Positions 25,086-33,218 of a DNA stretch of 64,000 nucleotides are shown here, one piece after another. Both the position numbers and the translations under genes were made by a program. Positions within the stretch are counted from its first letter, which is position 1. Each line of letters starts with the position of its first letter. The DNA comes from CAYPNF01 sp964411985 (GTDB lineage Bacteria; Verrucomicrobiota; Verrucomicrobiia; Limisphaerales; J093). The notes beneath the pieces are model-generated. The model saw only the letters and a list, made by a program, of their open reading frames with translations, was not told the DNA's origin and did not search any database. The stretch lies in NCBI GenBank assembly GCA_964411985.1, contig CAYPNF010000006.1, positions 62,001 through 126,000 on the forward strand, read 5' to 3'.

Positions 25086-26189
25086 CTAGCGAGCTACGCG
25101 GAATCCGATGTAATCGCTGTCTCCCGGGCCGGTGCCGCTGCTGCTCGGTGGGAGGTACCAGCCCCGATAGGCACAACGGACGCTGAAAGGTCCGTCATCC
25201 CAGCACCCGCCTCTCACAAAATGAAAGCCGGGGCTGTGGTCGAAAGGCTTGGGATGCCCCGGGTAGGATTTGGCGTAATCGGCCACCCATTCATACGCGT
25301 TGCCTACCATATCCATGCAGCCAAAGGGACTAGCTCCATTAGGGTAGCTGCCGACCGGCGCGCTTTGGTTCACGCGGTAGCCGCCGCCGGCAGCGTTGTG
25401 GTCGGTCGGACTATTACAGGCCTCCGGATCCCACGTATCACCCCAGGGCCAGGTATTCGCGTGCTGCTTTTTCTCATCCCATCGCGCAGCTTTTTCCCAT
25501 TCCGCTTCCGTGGGTAACCTGCCCCCGGCCCATTTGCAGAAGGCTTCGGCTTCGTAATAGGTGACTCCCACCACGGGATGTTTGTCTGTTTGGATAAAGC
25601 GGGGGTGAGCGAATCCGTGCCCAATCCATTCTTGCTCCGCGGCCCAGTGCTCCGGTTCGTTGCGTTTCTCTTTGCTGTTGGGTCTTGCGGTGTGAGAGAC
25701 GCTGCCGTGCATTCCTGCATAATCGATGACATCACTCTCTTTCCATTTCCAACCCTCCGGTGACCAGTAGCTGGGATCCTGATATCCACCCGCTTCGATG
25801 AAGTTTCGATATTGGCCCCGCGTGACTTCGTACTTGCCGATTTGGTAGGTAGGCAAGTTGACGGAGTGCTGGGGGAATTCCTCAGGTCCTTCGAATCCCT
25901 CGTGACCATTGTTACCCATCAAAAAGGGTCCGGCCGGGATGGTCACCAGGATCCCCAGACGATCGGCTGCAGGGATGGCGTTGGTCTGGCTGGACCTGGC
26001 CAAGTCTTCCGCGGCCTGGCTGAGGGGAGAGCCCGTCAATGCCCATATCGACAGTAGGCTGATCAGCACCGGGTGCTGGAGACGCGTGGGAGCCACACCA
26101 TGACCTGTATTCCGAGGCTTGTTCGGTGAACCTAAAGCAGTTTGTGGTGGGGGTTCCATGGGCGATATGGACCTGACAGCGTCTGACAT
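25086..26189 (-). CDS. SUMF1/formylglycine-generating-enzyme-fold protein lacking catalytic Cys
   Basis: 367 residues. A membrane or signal segment ('HPVLISLLSIWALTGSPLSQA') lies about 40 residues in; a shorter start is possible (ATG at 26159). The SUMF1 fold is evident: 'TIPAGPFLMGNNG', 'YQIGKYEVTRGQYRNFIEA', 'PVVGVTYYEAEAFCKWAGG', 'RLPTEAEWEKAARW', 'GCMDMVGNAYEWVADY' and 'FVRGGCWDDGPFSVRCAYR' then 'IGFRVAR'. In true formylglycine-generating enzymes two Cys follow the GGS motif; here the equivalent positions read Asp and Val and the two Cys present are elsewhere. So a sulfatase-activating role is doubtful, and a binding or structural function is as likely. No sulfatase gene is nearby. Confidence 0.85.
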   Translation of the reverse strand: MSDAVRSISPMEPPPQTALGSPNKPRNTGHGVAPTRLQHPVLISLLSIWALTGSPLSQAAEDLARSSQTNAIPAADRLGILVTIPAGPFLMGNNGHEGFEGPEEFPQHSVNLPTYQIGKYEVTRGQYRNFIEAGGYQDPSYWSPEGWKWKESDVIDYAGMHGSVSHTARPNSKEKRNEPEHWAAEQEWIGHGFAHPRFIQTDKHPVVGVTYYEAEAFCKWAGGRLPTEAEWEKAARWDEKKQHANTWPWGDTWDPEACNSPTDHNAAGGGYRVNQSAPVGSYPNGASPFGCMDMVGNAYEWVADYAKSYPGHPKPFDHSPGFHFVRGGCWDDGPFSVRCAYRGWYLPPSSSGTGPGDSDYIGFRVAR

Positions 26190-26260
26190 GAGAGGGTCTG
26201 GTTTCTCTGCGTGGCGGCAGGGTAGGATCTTCTAGGTCGGTAGGAAAGGATAAGATTGAC

Positions 26261-27562
26261 CTATCCGGTGCATGCTGATCCTGCTCTGACTGGTCCAGCA
26301 TAGGCTCCGATGACTTTCTTCAGCGCTGCGCCAATCTGTTCGCAGTGGTGTGGCTCATAGGTAGGGTAGGCGAAGCAGGTGAAGGTATGCTTCTCGTGCC
26401 ACTTGGCGTTGGGAACCTCCACTTGACTGTAATCCACACTGGCCGGATCGGCATATTCGCGCGACTTGAAAGGAAAACCGGATTTGCCGAAAGCCTGGTG
26501 GCTGCGGAACGCCTGCTCGGTGTGGCACTGGGGCCAGAACACCTTCCAACAGGGGGCACCTTCGGCGGCAACCGCCTTGACGAACTCGGTGATGTCGCAG
26601 CGCATGTTCTCGACATCGAGGGAGAACGCCATCACGTACCAGCCGTTCTGCCGATCGGGGGTGTCAATGGGCCGGTGCAGGATCAAGGGTTCGTCTTTCA
26701 GGGAGTCCAGGATGATCTGTGCGTTACGTCGCCGACGGGGTAGGTTCCAATTGTCCATGCGGTCCAGTTCGGCGAGCCCGATGGCCGATTGCATTTCGGT
26801 CATGCGGTAATTCCACCCAACCCGGTTGTGGATGTACGAGAGTTTCTGCTCCATTTCTAGGAGATTCAGGCGATCCTTGACGTCGTAGCCGTGATCACGA
26901 AAACTGCGTGCCGCCCAAGCCAACTCTTCGTCGTCCGTGGTCACCATGCCACCTTCTCCTCCCGTGGTGAAAGTCTTGTTTTGGCAGAAACTGCACCCGG
27001 CAGCGTCGCCCAAAGTCCCCGTTTTCTTTCCTTTGAAGGAGCCGCCGAACGCTTCCGCGTTGTCTTCAATGACAAAGAGTCCGTGTTGCTTGGCGAAAGC
27101 CCGGACCTTGTCCATGTCGCAGACGTTGCCATAAAGATGCACGGGCATGATGGCTTTCGTCCGTTCGGTCACCAGTTTCTCGGCCGACTCCACGCTGATG
27201 CAGTGATCTTCGAGGTTCACGTCGGCAAAGCGTGGAATGGCACCCGCCTGGACGATAGAGAAGCTGGATGCGATGAAGGTGTAGCTGGGAACGATGACTT
27301 CGTCGCCAGGCCCAATTCCTAAGGCGGTGAGGGCAACATGGAGGGCGGCGGTGCCGGTAGCCACACTGACGGCGTGATGGCTCCCTTGCCACGCAGCAAA
27401 TCGTTTTTCGAACTCCATGCCTTTTCTGCCGGTCCAGTAGTTGACTTTGCCGGATCGCAGGGTCTCCTCGACGGACCGGATGGCTGCGGCGTCGAAGCTG
27501 GGCCAATGGGGGAGTTTATCTTGAACGGCGGGGGGGCCGCCATGAAGGGCAAGAGTATTCAT
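26261..27562 (-). CDS. DegT/DnrJ/EryC1 PLP-dependent aminotransferase
   Basis: 433 residues from ATG 27562, preceded by a GGAAGGAGA ribosome site; the frame is open further upstream but that covers the divergent regulator. PLP-site blocks: 'VSVATGTAALHVALTALG', 'DEVIVPSYTFIASSFS', 'MPVHLYGNVCDMD', 'FVIEDNAEAFGGSFKG' and the Schiff-base Lys in 'FCQNKTFTTGGEGG'. The 'VNYWTGRKGMEFEKRFAAW' opening is typical of sugar or aminocyclitol aminotransferases. Substrate probably a keto-sugar or keto-inositol; with the Gfo/Idh dehydrogenase in the same operon an oxidation plus amination (or the reverse) is plausible. First gene of the operon, divergent from AraC. Confidence 0.9.
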   Translation of the reverse strand: MNTLALHGGPPAVQDKLPHWPSFDAAAIRSVEETLRSGKVNYWTGRKGMEFEKRFAAWQGSHHAVSVATGTAALHVALTALGIGPGDEVIVPSYTFIASSFSIVQAGAIPRFADVNLEDHCISVESAEKLVTERTKAIMPVHLYGNVCDMDKVRAFAKQHGLFVIEDNAEAFGGSFKGKKTGTLGDAAGCSFCQNKTFTTGGEGGMVTTDDEELAWAARSFRDHGYDVKDRLNLLEMEQKLSYIHNRVGWNYRMTEMQSAIGLAELDRMDNWNLPRRRRNAQIILDSLKDEPLILHRPIDTPDRQNGWYVMAFSLDVENMRCDITEFVKAVAAEGAPCWKVFWPQCHTEQAFRSHQAFGKSGFPFKSREYADPASVDYSQVEVPNAKWHEKHTFTCFAYPTYEPHHCEQIGAALKKVIGAYAGPVRAGSACTG

Positions 27563-27661
27563 GATTGCAGTCTCCTTCCAATTTGCTCCCCGCCACCGGG
27601 TTTTGGCTACACGTTTTGCCGCGAGTTGTGGTACTTTCCCGACGCGACGGAATGCCGCAGC

Positions 27662-28543
27662 ATGAAACTCATTTTTGAAAAGCTGATGCCCGGTTTGGAG
27701 GAGGGATTCACCTTTAAGGAGCTTCGTACTCATCAGTTTACCTGCCCTTGGCATTTTCACACCGAGTACGAGCTGATTCTGACGCTGCACTGCCCGGGCT
27801 ATCGTATGGTGGGCGACGATCTCACCGAGTTGGAGGCTGGGGACCTTGTGCTGTTGGGCTCCAACCTGCCCCACATTTGGCGGCGCGACGAAGGAAGGCC
27901 CAAGGGGCAGGGGCCGGTGCACATTCTGATGGTACAATTCGAGCAGGACTTCCTGGGACGCGATTTTTGGAGGATTCCCGCCAGCCAAACCCTGCGCCAC
28001 CTGCTCAAGAGGGCCTCGGTGGGCCTGACGTTCCATGGCAAGACCCGAGAGCGCGTGGCTGGTTTGATGCACGATATGAGCTCGGTCGATGGCCTGCGGC
28101 GGCTGGGGTTGTTCCTCACCGCTCTTAGCGACTTGGCGTCCACGCCCGACTTCCGCTCCATCGCCAGCGCCGGATATGCCGCGGAGCTAACCCCGCATAG
28201 CCAGGAACGCATGGAGCGCGTGATCAGCTTCATTCATGAGCGGCTTGACCAACCCATCCGCCTGGGGGAAGTCGCCCACCTGACCGGACTGAGCGAAGGG
28301 GCCTTCAGCAGGTTTTTTCGCCTCCACTCAGGCCGGACTTTTCCCGTGTTCGTGAACGAGCTGCGGGTGGGGCGGGCTTGCCGTAGGCTCGCCGAGAGCG
28401 GCGACAAGATTGCCGATATCGCATTCGCCTGCGGATTCTCCAACCTCTCCAATTTCAATCGTCAGTTTCAACGAATCAAGCGGATGACTCCGCGGGAGTA
28501 TAGTCGCCACGTCAGCCGTATCTCGGCTACTCAGCATGACTGA
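27662..28543 (+). CDS. AraC-family transcriptional regulator
   Basis: 293 residues from ATG 27662; earlier ATGs in frame lie inside the divergent aminotransferase gene. N-terminal cupin ('CPWHFHTEYELILTL', 'LEAGDLVLLGSNLPHIW') for ligand sensing, C-terminal double helix-turn-helix ('IRLGEVAHLTGLSEGAFSRF', 'KIADIAFACGFSNLSNFNRQ', 'KRMTPREYSR'). Divergent from the six-gene operon with 99 bp between starts, the normal arrangement for a local regulator, so it probably activates that operon in response to a sugar. No operator could be identified by eye. Confidence 0.9.
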   Translation: MKLIFEKLMPGLEEGFTFKELRTHQFTCPWHFHTEYELILTLHCPGYRMVGDDLTELEAGDLVLLGSNLPHIWRRDEGRPKGQGPVHILMVQFEQDFLGRDFWRIPASQTLRHLLKRASVGLTFHGKTRERVAGLMHDMSSVDGLRRLGLFLTALSDLASTPDFRSIASAGYAAELTPHSQERMERVISFIHERLDQPIRLGEVAHLTGLSEGAFSRFFRLHSGRTFPVFVNELRVGRACRRLAESGDKIADIAFACGFSNLSNFNRQFQRIKRMTPREYSRHVSRISATQHD

Positions 28544-28710
28544 GCACCCCGGTTCCGGATTGTGTGCTCGAACACTTCAGTGGATGGTAACATATTGGTG
28601 ACAAATACGTTAAGATGTCTTCTGATTCCTGTTTTGTTCGGAGGACAGGGTATTTGAACACATCGAAGGAGAGACGGACTTTTGCGAATTAGAATCTCTC
28701 ACCAACCTGA

Positions 28711-28737
28711 TCAAGTTTTCCGGATTGGTGCCGATAC
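28711..28737 (+). promoter_or_regulatory. sigma-28 (FliA-type) promoter of flagellin gene
   Basis: TCAAGTTT (28711-28718), an exact 11-bp spacer, then GCCGATAC (28730-28737). Against the enterobacterial FliA consensus TAAAGTTT-N11-GCCGATAA that is 7/8 in both boxes with the right spacing. Transcription should begin around 28744. This predicts a FliA sigma factor in the genome and gives a 5' leader of about 133 nt. Confidence 0.75.
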
Positions 28738-28744
28738 ACCTGCT

Positions 28745-28877
28745 GTCGCAAGATAAGGGTTGGCCCCTTGTGAAGGCCAAACGGGAAAATGGTGAGTGCC
28801 CGCGCAAAGACTCACCTAGTGGCACGGAATGCTGCGAAAAAAAGCCCCGCTACGGGGTGGCTCACGGAAGGAGTCCT
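28745..28877 (+). ncRNA. structured 5' leader of flagellin mRNA (candidate cis-regulatory RNA)
   Basis: Three stem-loops follow the promoter: TTGGCC/GGCCAA (28760-28765 with 28775-28780), GGTGAGT/ACTCACC (28791-28797 with 28810-28816, loop GCCCGCGCAAAG) and CCCCG/CGGGG (28845-28849 with 28853-28857). Alternative pairings exist: GGCCA at 28775-28779 with TGGCT at 28858-28862, and CGGG at 28782-28785 with CCCG at 28799-28802, each excluding one of the simple hairpins. The ribosome site GGAAGGAG (28866-28873) begins eight bases after the last stem. The CGCAAAG loop and the overall order recall the GEMM-I (cyclic di-GMP) riboswitch, but its GAAA tetraloop and receptor are not seen, so the class is open. 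Confidence 0.5.
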
Positions 28878-29702
28878 ATGGTTATCAATACAAACGTGTC
28901 GGCTCAGGCAGGCGCTCGGATGCTGGGTGAAGCGTCATCCCTGCTGTCCAAATCCCTCGCAAAACTATCCTCAGGTTCCAGACTCGTATCTCCAGAAGAT
29001 GACGCGGCTGGTTTGGCTGTGTCCATGCGTTTTGACGCGCAGATCAAACGCATTGAAGCGGCTAATTCCAACGTCGCGAACGCGATCTCGTTTTCCCAGA
29101 CGCAGGACGGTTTTCTCCAGAAGGTGGGAAAGGCTCTGAATCGTATGAGCGAGCTTTCTGTGCTCGCCCAGGACGCCTCCAAGTCCACGAACGACAAATC
29201 CCTTTACCAGGCTGAATTCAACCAACTGCAGAGCTACATTACCGACCTTGGGAACAAGGACTTCAATGGTGTAAGCCTGTTCAGTTCGTCGACCGGGAGC
29301 TACGCAGTCACGATCGACAGCGATGGCACCACCTTCGGAATGGTCGGGGTCGACTTCGTCAATCGGGGAAGCAGCACCACCTACGGAAATGCTTTGGCGG
29401 GAACCACCGCTCTAGACACGGGGTCGGCGACTCAGGCTCTGGCTTACGTGAAGACAGCCATTGACCAACTGGCAAAGGATCGAGCCACGATTGGCGCCAA
29501 CCGGCAGCGCTTGAACTTCACCGCAGAACAGTTGGGAACTCTTAGGGACAACCTGGCTGCTTCCAATAGTCGCATCAAAGACGTCGATGTGGCGGAAGAG
29601 AGCACACAATTTGCCCGGTACAACATCCTCGTACAGGCAGGCACGGCGATGTTGGCACAGGCGAATTCCAGTCCGCAATCCGCGCTACGCCTACTCTCGT
29701 AA
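28878..29702 (+). CDS. fliC: flagellin
   Basis: 274 residues from ATG 28878, with GGAAGGAG ribosome site. Both conserved ends of the filament protein are present: N-terminal D0/D1 'LSSGSRLVSPEDDAAGLAVS' and 'NAISFSQTQDGFLQKVGKAL', C-terminal 'RATIGANRQRLNFTAEQLGT', 'SRIKDVDVAEESTQFARYNI' and 'VQAGTAMLAQANSSPQSALR' then 'LLS'. The variable centre is short (about 75 residues), as in small flagellins. No other flagellar structural gene is in this window, so the filament gene stands alone here. Expression is predicted to depend on the sigma-28 promoter at 28711 and perhaps the leader RNA. Confidence 0.95.
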   Translation: MVINTNVSAQAGARMLGEASSLLSKSLAKLSSGSRLVSPEDDAAGLAVSMRFDAQIKRIEAANSNVANAISFSQTQDGFLQKVGKALNRMSELSVLAQDASKSTNDKSLYQAEFNQLQSYITDLGNKDFNGVSLFSSSTGSYAVTIDSDGTTFGMVGVDFVNRGSSTTYGNALAGTTALDTGSATQALAYVKTAIDQLAKDRATIGANRQRLNFTAEQLGTLRDNLAASNSRIKDVDVAEESTQFARYNILVQAGTAMLAQANSSPQSALRLLS

Positions 29703-29883
29703 GGGAGGGTGAATTCGGATTGCATGGCAGGAAGCCCGGACGGCGTGGATGCGCTCTCCGGGTCCTTTCTTTGGCGGCGGGTGGCCTGCATTGGGCTCTG
29801 AATCGACAGGTGAGGGGAATCTAGCCTTTCCTCGATCACGCGGATCAAGACCTCGAAGGAGCCGTTCTCCAGCGCGACAAGAG
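29703..29883 (+). other. intergenic after flagellin
   Basis: No clear intrinsic terminator or gene seen in the first 180 bases after the flagellin stop. GC-rich partial inverted repeats occur but none is followed by a T-run. Confidence 0.4.
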
Positions 29884-30036
29884 GTGGTCGGGCCGGGAGC
29901 TCGCGTTCGCATTACCTTGATAATTGCCATGTTACCAGCGGTTTCCGCTTGCTTCCCGCCGGAATGTCCGCCTCCCGACGAGAACGACAATCACAACCAT
30001 CTGCATCGTCCACTTGATAACGAATCGATTCTGTGA
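29884..30036 (+). CDS. candidate mini-lipoprotein
   Basis: A 50-codon reading from GTG 29884: short basic start, hydrophobic 'ITLIIAMLPAVSAC' ending in a lipobox (V-S-A-C), then a 27-residue mature tail rich in Pro, Asp, Asn, Glu and His ('DENDNHNHLHRPLDNESIL'). The ribosome site is poor (AGAGG touching the GTG), so this may be chance; the signal-plus-lipobox pattern is the reason to list it. Fifteen bases separate it from the hemerythrin start, so it could be a small envelope partner transcribed with it. Confidence 0.3.
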   Translation: MVGPGARVRITLIIAMLPAVSACFPPECPPPDENDNHNHLHRPLDNESIL

Positions 30037-30051
30037 GACAGGAGAGATGGC

Positions 30052-30519
30052 ATGTTAACGATAATCGATGTTCTGACCGTGCAGCACACCACGCTTTTGG
30101 CTGTTTTTAAACAACTAGAACAGGTGCTCCCAGGGTTAGATCGCCTGGCAGAGGTAAAGGCATGTGCGGGGATGGTTGAGAATCTCCTTCGTGAGCACGG
30201 GGATATGGAAGAGAATCTTCTGTACTATGCGTTCGACCAGGCTCTTGAAAATATCGGCAACCTCGAGAAGATGAGCCATGAGCATGGGGAGATGGACTCT
30301 CGGTTCGGGCAGATCGCCAAGAGCACTGACACCCAGGAAGCGCGACGTCTGCTCCTTGGGGTGATGGCCTTCTCGCGCAAGCACTTTTGCCACGAAGAAT
30401 GCTCGGTCTTCCCCTTGATTCGAGAACATCTTTCGGAGAGTGCTCTGAAAGCGTTGGGGGCGGCTTGGCATGCGAAGCATGTGCTTGCACATGCTTCGAT
30501 GGCGGGAGAAGAAGCCTGA
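30052..30519 (+). CDS. hemerythrin HHE-domain protein
   Basis: 155 residues, ATG 30052 with an AGGAGA ribosome site. Four-helix metal site: H12 ('TVQHTTLL'), H49 and E53 ('REHGDMEENLL'), H76/H78 ('MSHEHGEMDSRF'), H111/H114 ('RKHFCHEECSVFPLI'). The spacing fits HHE hemerythrins that bind a di-iron centre and oxygen or nitric oxide, or that protect against oxidative damage. There is no fused methyl-accepting or diguanylate domain. Converges on the gene ending at 30601. Function as O2/NO binder is by family. Confidence 0.88.
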   Translation: MLTIIDVLTVQHTTLLAVFKQLEQVLPGLDRLAEVKACAGMVENLLREHGDMEENLLYYAFDQALENIGNLEKMSHEHGEMDSRFGQIAKSTDTQEARRLLLGVMAFSRKHFCHEECSVFPLIREHLSESALKALGAAWHAKHVLAHASMAGEEA

Positions 30520-30600
30520 GGAGCCAGCCCATACCGCCAAGGGGGCGACCAAGGCCGGGGTCACCCCTTGTTATCGACCCCAGCGGGCTCTGGCTGTCTG

Positions 30601-31731
30601 TCAATAGGCCCTTGCCGTTACCTTCTTCAGGAACTCATCGTCCTTCAGGCTCCCTTTGGCAAAACTGTCGATGTCTGACTTCCTCGCCTGTAGCGTAAGT
30701 GTGCTTTCTCCTTTGGGCGAGCCTGCCTTGGGCCCGGTTACAACCACCAGGACGCGGTCGTCGGCTTGTAGATGACGCAAGTTCGAAGCGTTCTTCAGCG
30801 AGAGGGACACGGCTCGCTGCAACCGACCGACCTGCTCGCTGTCGAATCGAGCTGGAGGATTGTCTTTTCGGACCGTTTTGTTGATGAATACCCGGCTGGA
30901 ACCGTCCTGTCCGCCGTAGATTTCGCGTTTCGTCTCTTCCCAGGTCTGGTTCTGCTGCTTCTCTGGCTTGGACTCTTCCTTGGAGGCTGGTGCCCCCACC
31001 AACGGGTACTTTACGCGGAGGAGGAAGACTGCTCCATAGCCCTCGAGCTGGAAACTGCGCGGCTGTTTAAGCCCAGGAAAGGTCGAAAGCACGATGCCGC
31101 TGGCAAACTCCTGATGGTCTCGGTCTCCCTGGCTGCCTGCCGCTTTCAACAGAATGCGGTGCATGATGGAAAGGTCTTCCTGGCTTTGAGCGATTTCCGC
31201 GGTGTCGAGTTTTGCCGCCACCACCACGGGACTTTCCGCCCGAGCGGACGCGCCTCCCATGATCCCTTCGAACGCCATCCCAATCTGGCCAAACGGGTCC
31301 GGTGCCTCCGGGGGCTCTGGAGGTTCGGGTGGGTCGGGCAGGTCTCCTTCCTCGTGTTCCACGTGCGTCCCTGCGACCTGGGCCAGTTCCATTTCCGCTC
31401 GCGCCAGTTCCCTCTGCTGTCTCGCGAGCTCTCGAGCCTGCTCTCTCGCTTGCTGGGCTTGCCTTCGTGCGTTCTGCGCTTGCTCTCGCGCCGCTGAGGC
31501 CTCCTCCTTTGCCTGGTCTCCCTCGTTTCGAGTCATCGCAAGCGGCTCGCTCGCGGCATTTGATTCCTGAGCGATAATGGGTTTGGAACTGGAAACGGAG
31601 AACACGACCGTCAAGGCCAATGCCAAACCCAACCGGCAGAACCTGGTCTGGGAGACCAATCCTGTAAGGTGAGCTTGCCCGCCGGATTGGCTCTGGCGGA
31701 GAGGAGGGGTGAGGGTAAACATACTTTTCAT
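30601..31731 (-). CDS. secreted coiled-coil protein of ECF cassette 1
   Basis: 376 residues. Signal or anchor helix 'LGLALALTVVFSVSS' after a long basic N-terminus; residues about 75-115 are an Ala/Gln/Arg/Glu coiled coil ('AREQAQNARRQAQQAREQAR'); then an acidic Pro-rich linker ('DPPEPPEPPEAPDP') and a C-terminal globular part of about 240 residues with no recognised family. The start overlaps the anti-sigma stop by four bases. As the third gene of the sigma/anti-sigma cassette it is probably an envelope effector or a signal receiver. Unknown function. Confidence 0.65.
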   Translation of the reverse strand: MKSMFTLTPPLRQSQSGGQAHLTGLVSQTRFCRLGLALALTVVFSVSSSKPIIAQESNAASEPLAMTRNEGDQAKEEASAAREQAQNARRQAQQAREQARELARQQRELARAEMELAQVAGTHVEHEEGDLPDPPEPPEPPEAPDPFGQIGMAFEGIMGGASARAESPVVVAAKLDTAEIAQSQEDLSIMHRILLKAAGSQGDRDHQEFASGIVLSTFPGLKQPRSFQLEGYGAVFLLRVKYPLVGAPASKEESKPEKQQNQTWEETKREIYGGQDGSSRVFINKTVRKDNPPARFDSEQVGRLQRAVSLSLKNASNLRHLQADDRVLVVVTGPKAGSPKGESTLTLQARKSDIDSFAKGSLKDDEFLKKVTARAY

Positions 31732-32477
31732 GGATTATTCCTTTCTGGGACTTCCGCGGGGGTTTGCGGGGCGGATGAAGGTGAGGGGACGTTGTGCGCC
31801 GGGCTATTCTGGGCCAGGCGGTAAATTCCATACTGAGCTTCTGCGATGCCCTGGTCGGCACTCAGCGCAATGGTCTCCAGGTCGCGTCGCAGGCGAACGT
31901 AGTCGTTCTTGCGGCTTTGTTCGATTCGGGTCAGGAGCGCCAGGTTTTCCGATCGATCTTGCGCACGGAGCGAGGCCCATTCTTGGGCAAAGGCGGAAAG
32001 CAACTCCCGATTCTCCGTGCGATTCGTTTCGCCCATGTTAGCAGCAATCTGCTGAAAATCGCTCTTGAGGCTCTCACGCAATCCGCCCGTTTCCGAGCGA
32101 ACGGCGGTGGTGATTTGCTGTCCAAGTTGCGCTTGCACTCTGGGCAGGACCTGGATCGCCAATTGTTCCGCAGTCGGCGGGGAGGGGGACGTGAACCTAC
32201 CTATCCCGATCCCTACCGACAAGACGATGCCTGCGGCAAGTCCCCACTCCACCAGGGTGCGACGGCTACTGCGTAACGGGGCAGGGGACTTCACCTTCCA
32301 CTGGTCGAGCGCTAGCCCGACGGACCTCAACTCGCCGACTTTCGCGCGGCAGGAATCACAACGTTCCAGGTGCGCGTTGACTGCGGCCTGTTCTGGGTTG
32401 GGAAGCTCCTCGTAACAGTGGCAGACCAATGTCTCAAGGGAAGGGTGCTTGGGGTGAGTGGCTGATTTAGTGCTCAT
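31728..32477 (-). CDS. zinc-finger anti-sigma factor (cassette 1)
   Basis: 249 residues. The N-terminal ZAS domain has the H-x3-C-x2-C motif in 'AHLERCDSCRAK' with an upstream conserved His/Cys region ('LVCHCYEELP'); one helix 'WGLAAGIVLSVGIGIGRF' follows, then a periplasmic coiled region of about 130 residues. Such proteins hold an ECF sigma factor inactive at the membrane until proteolysis or a conformational signal. Overlaps the sigma gene by four bases upstream and the effector by four downstream. Confidence 0.85.
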   Translation of the reverse strand: MSTKSATHPKHPSLETLVCHCYEELPNPEQAAVNAHLERCDSCRAKVGELRSVGLALDQWKVKSPAPLRSSRRTLVEWGLAAGIVLSVGIGIGRFTSPSPPTAEQLAIQVLPRVQAQLGQQITTAVRSETGGLRESLKSDFQQIAANMGETNRTENRELLSAFAQEWASLRAQDRSENLALLTRIEQSRKNDYVRLRRDLETIALSADQGIAEAQYGIYRLAQNSPAHNVPSPSSAPQTPAEVPERNNP

Positions 32478-33136
32478 ACTAACATTGCCTCCAAACGATT
32501 GCGGCCACGCTTGCCGGGTATGCCACCGGGAAGTTCCAGCGCGGTCTTGAGATTCCGGGCCAGAAGATTCAGAGCTTCTCCCATCCTCGTCTTCACCGTT
32601 CCTTCGGGAAGATCAAGAACTTCAGCGATCTCCCTGAATTTCATTCCTTCGTAGTGACGAAGCACCAGAACTGTCCGGTGCGATTCGGGGAGCTTCCCCA
32701 CCGCCTCCCGCACCCGACCGGCTATGTCGCGTTGGGCGGTATCTTCATCTGGCCCAATATGATCCGATGCGAAATGATCTTCGAATCCCGGTCCTTCTTC
32801 TGAGTCTCCAAGTTGCACCTCCTTGCGGCGTGAACTATCCCGAAGCTCGTCATAGCAGAGGTTGATAGCGATTCGGCGCAAGTACGTTCCGAAGGCACCC
32901 TCGGTCCTATAAGATTCACGATGGGAGAAAAGCCTCAGAAACGCTTCCTGGGCAATATCCTGTGCCATGGCATCGTCCCTGGTAAGCCTCAGGCAAAGGC
33001 TCTGAAGGGCGGGTTGCCAGCGATGGACGATTTCAGCGAAGGCGTCTGGATCCCCTGCGAGTTTCACTCGCCACATGAGCTGTTCATCATTGGGAGAGAA
33101 CAGCTTAGATATAAATTCTATGGCTTTTGCGCCCAT
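32474..33136 (-). CDS. ECF sigma factor (cassette 1)
   Basis: 220 residues. Region 2: 'DPDAFAEIVHRWQPALQSLC' and 'DIAQEAFLRLFSHRESYRTE'; region 4: 'LPESHRTVLVLRHYEGMKFR', 'EIAEVLDLPEGTVKTRMGEA'. Acidic linker between regions. Encoded divergently from a second ECF sigma with 167 bp between starts, and cotranscribed with its anti-sigma. Target stimulus unknown; an envelope stress is likely from the neighbours. Confidence 0.92.
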   Translation of the reverse strand: MGAKAIEFISKLFSPNDEQLMWRVKLAGDPDAFAEIVHRWQPALQSLCLRLTRDDAMAQDIAQEAFLRLFSHRESYRTEGAFGTYLRRIAINLCYDELRDSSRRKEVQLGDSEEGPGFEDHFASDHIGPDEDTAQRDIAGRVREAVGKLPESHRTVLVLRHYEGMKFREIAEVLDLPEGTVKTRMGEALNLLARNLKTALELPGGIPGKRGRNRLEAMLV

Positions 33137-33218
33137 CTGCTTCTTCGTTGTCTTGGCAAACCGATTGGTTCGCTCATCCTATCTAACGCTCCACGAGGCA
33201 ATTTCGTTTGATCTTTTT

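Noticed and set aside
27563..28072. N-terminal extension of the aminotransferase over the AraC gene
   Set aside because: The extra residues are antisense to the AraC coding region; ATG 27562 has a good ribosome site and a normal N-terminus.
28819..28836. TGGCAC...CTGC element resembling a sigma-54 promoter before flagellin
   Set aside because: The GG to GC distance is off by one base and the TTGC box is poor; the sigma-28 promoter at 28711 explains the gene better.
28745..28877. Direct assignment of the flagellin leader to the GEMM-I riboswitch
   Set aside because: Some motifs agree, but the GAAA tetraloop, its receptor and the P1 closure are not matched; left as candidate structured RNA.
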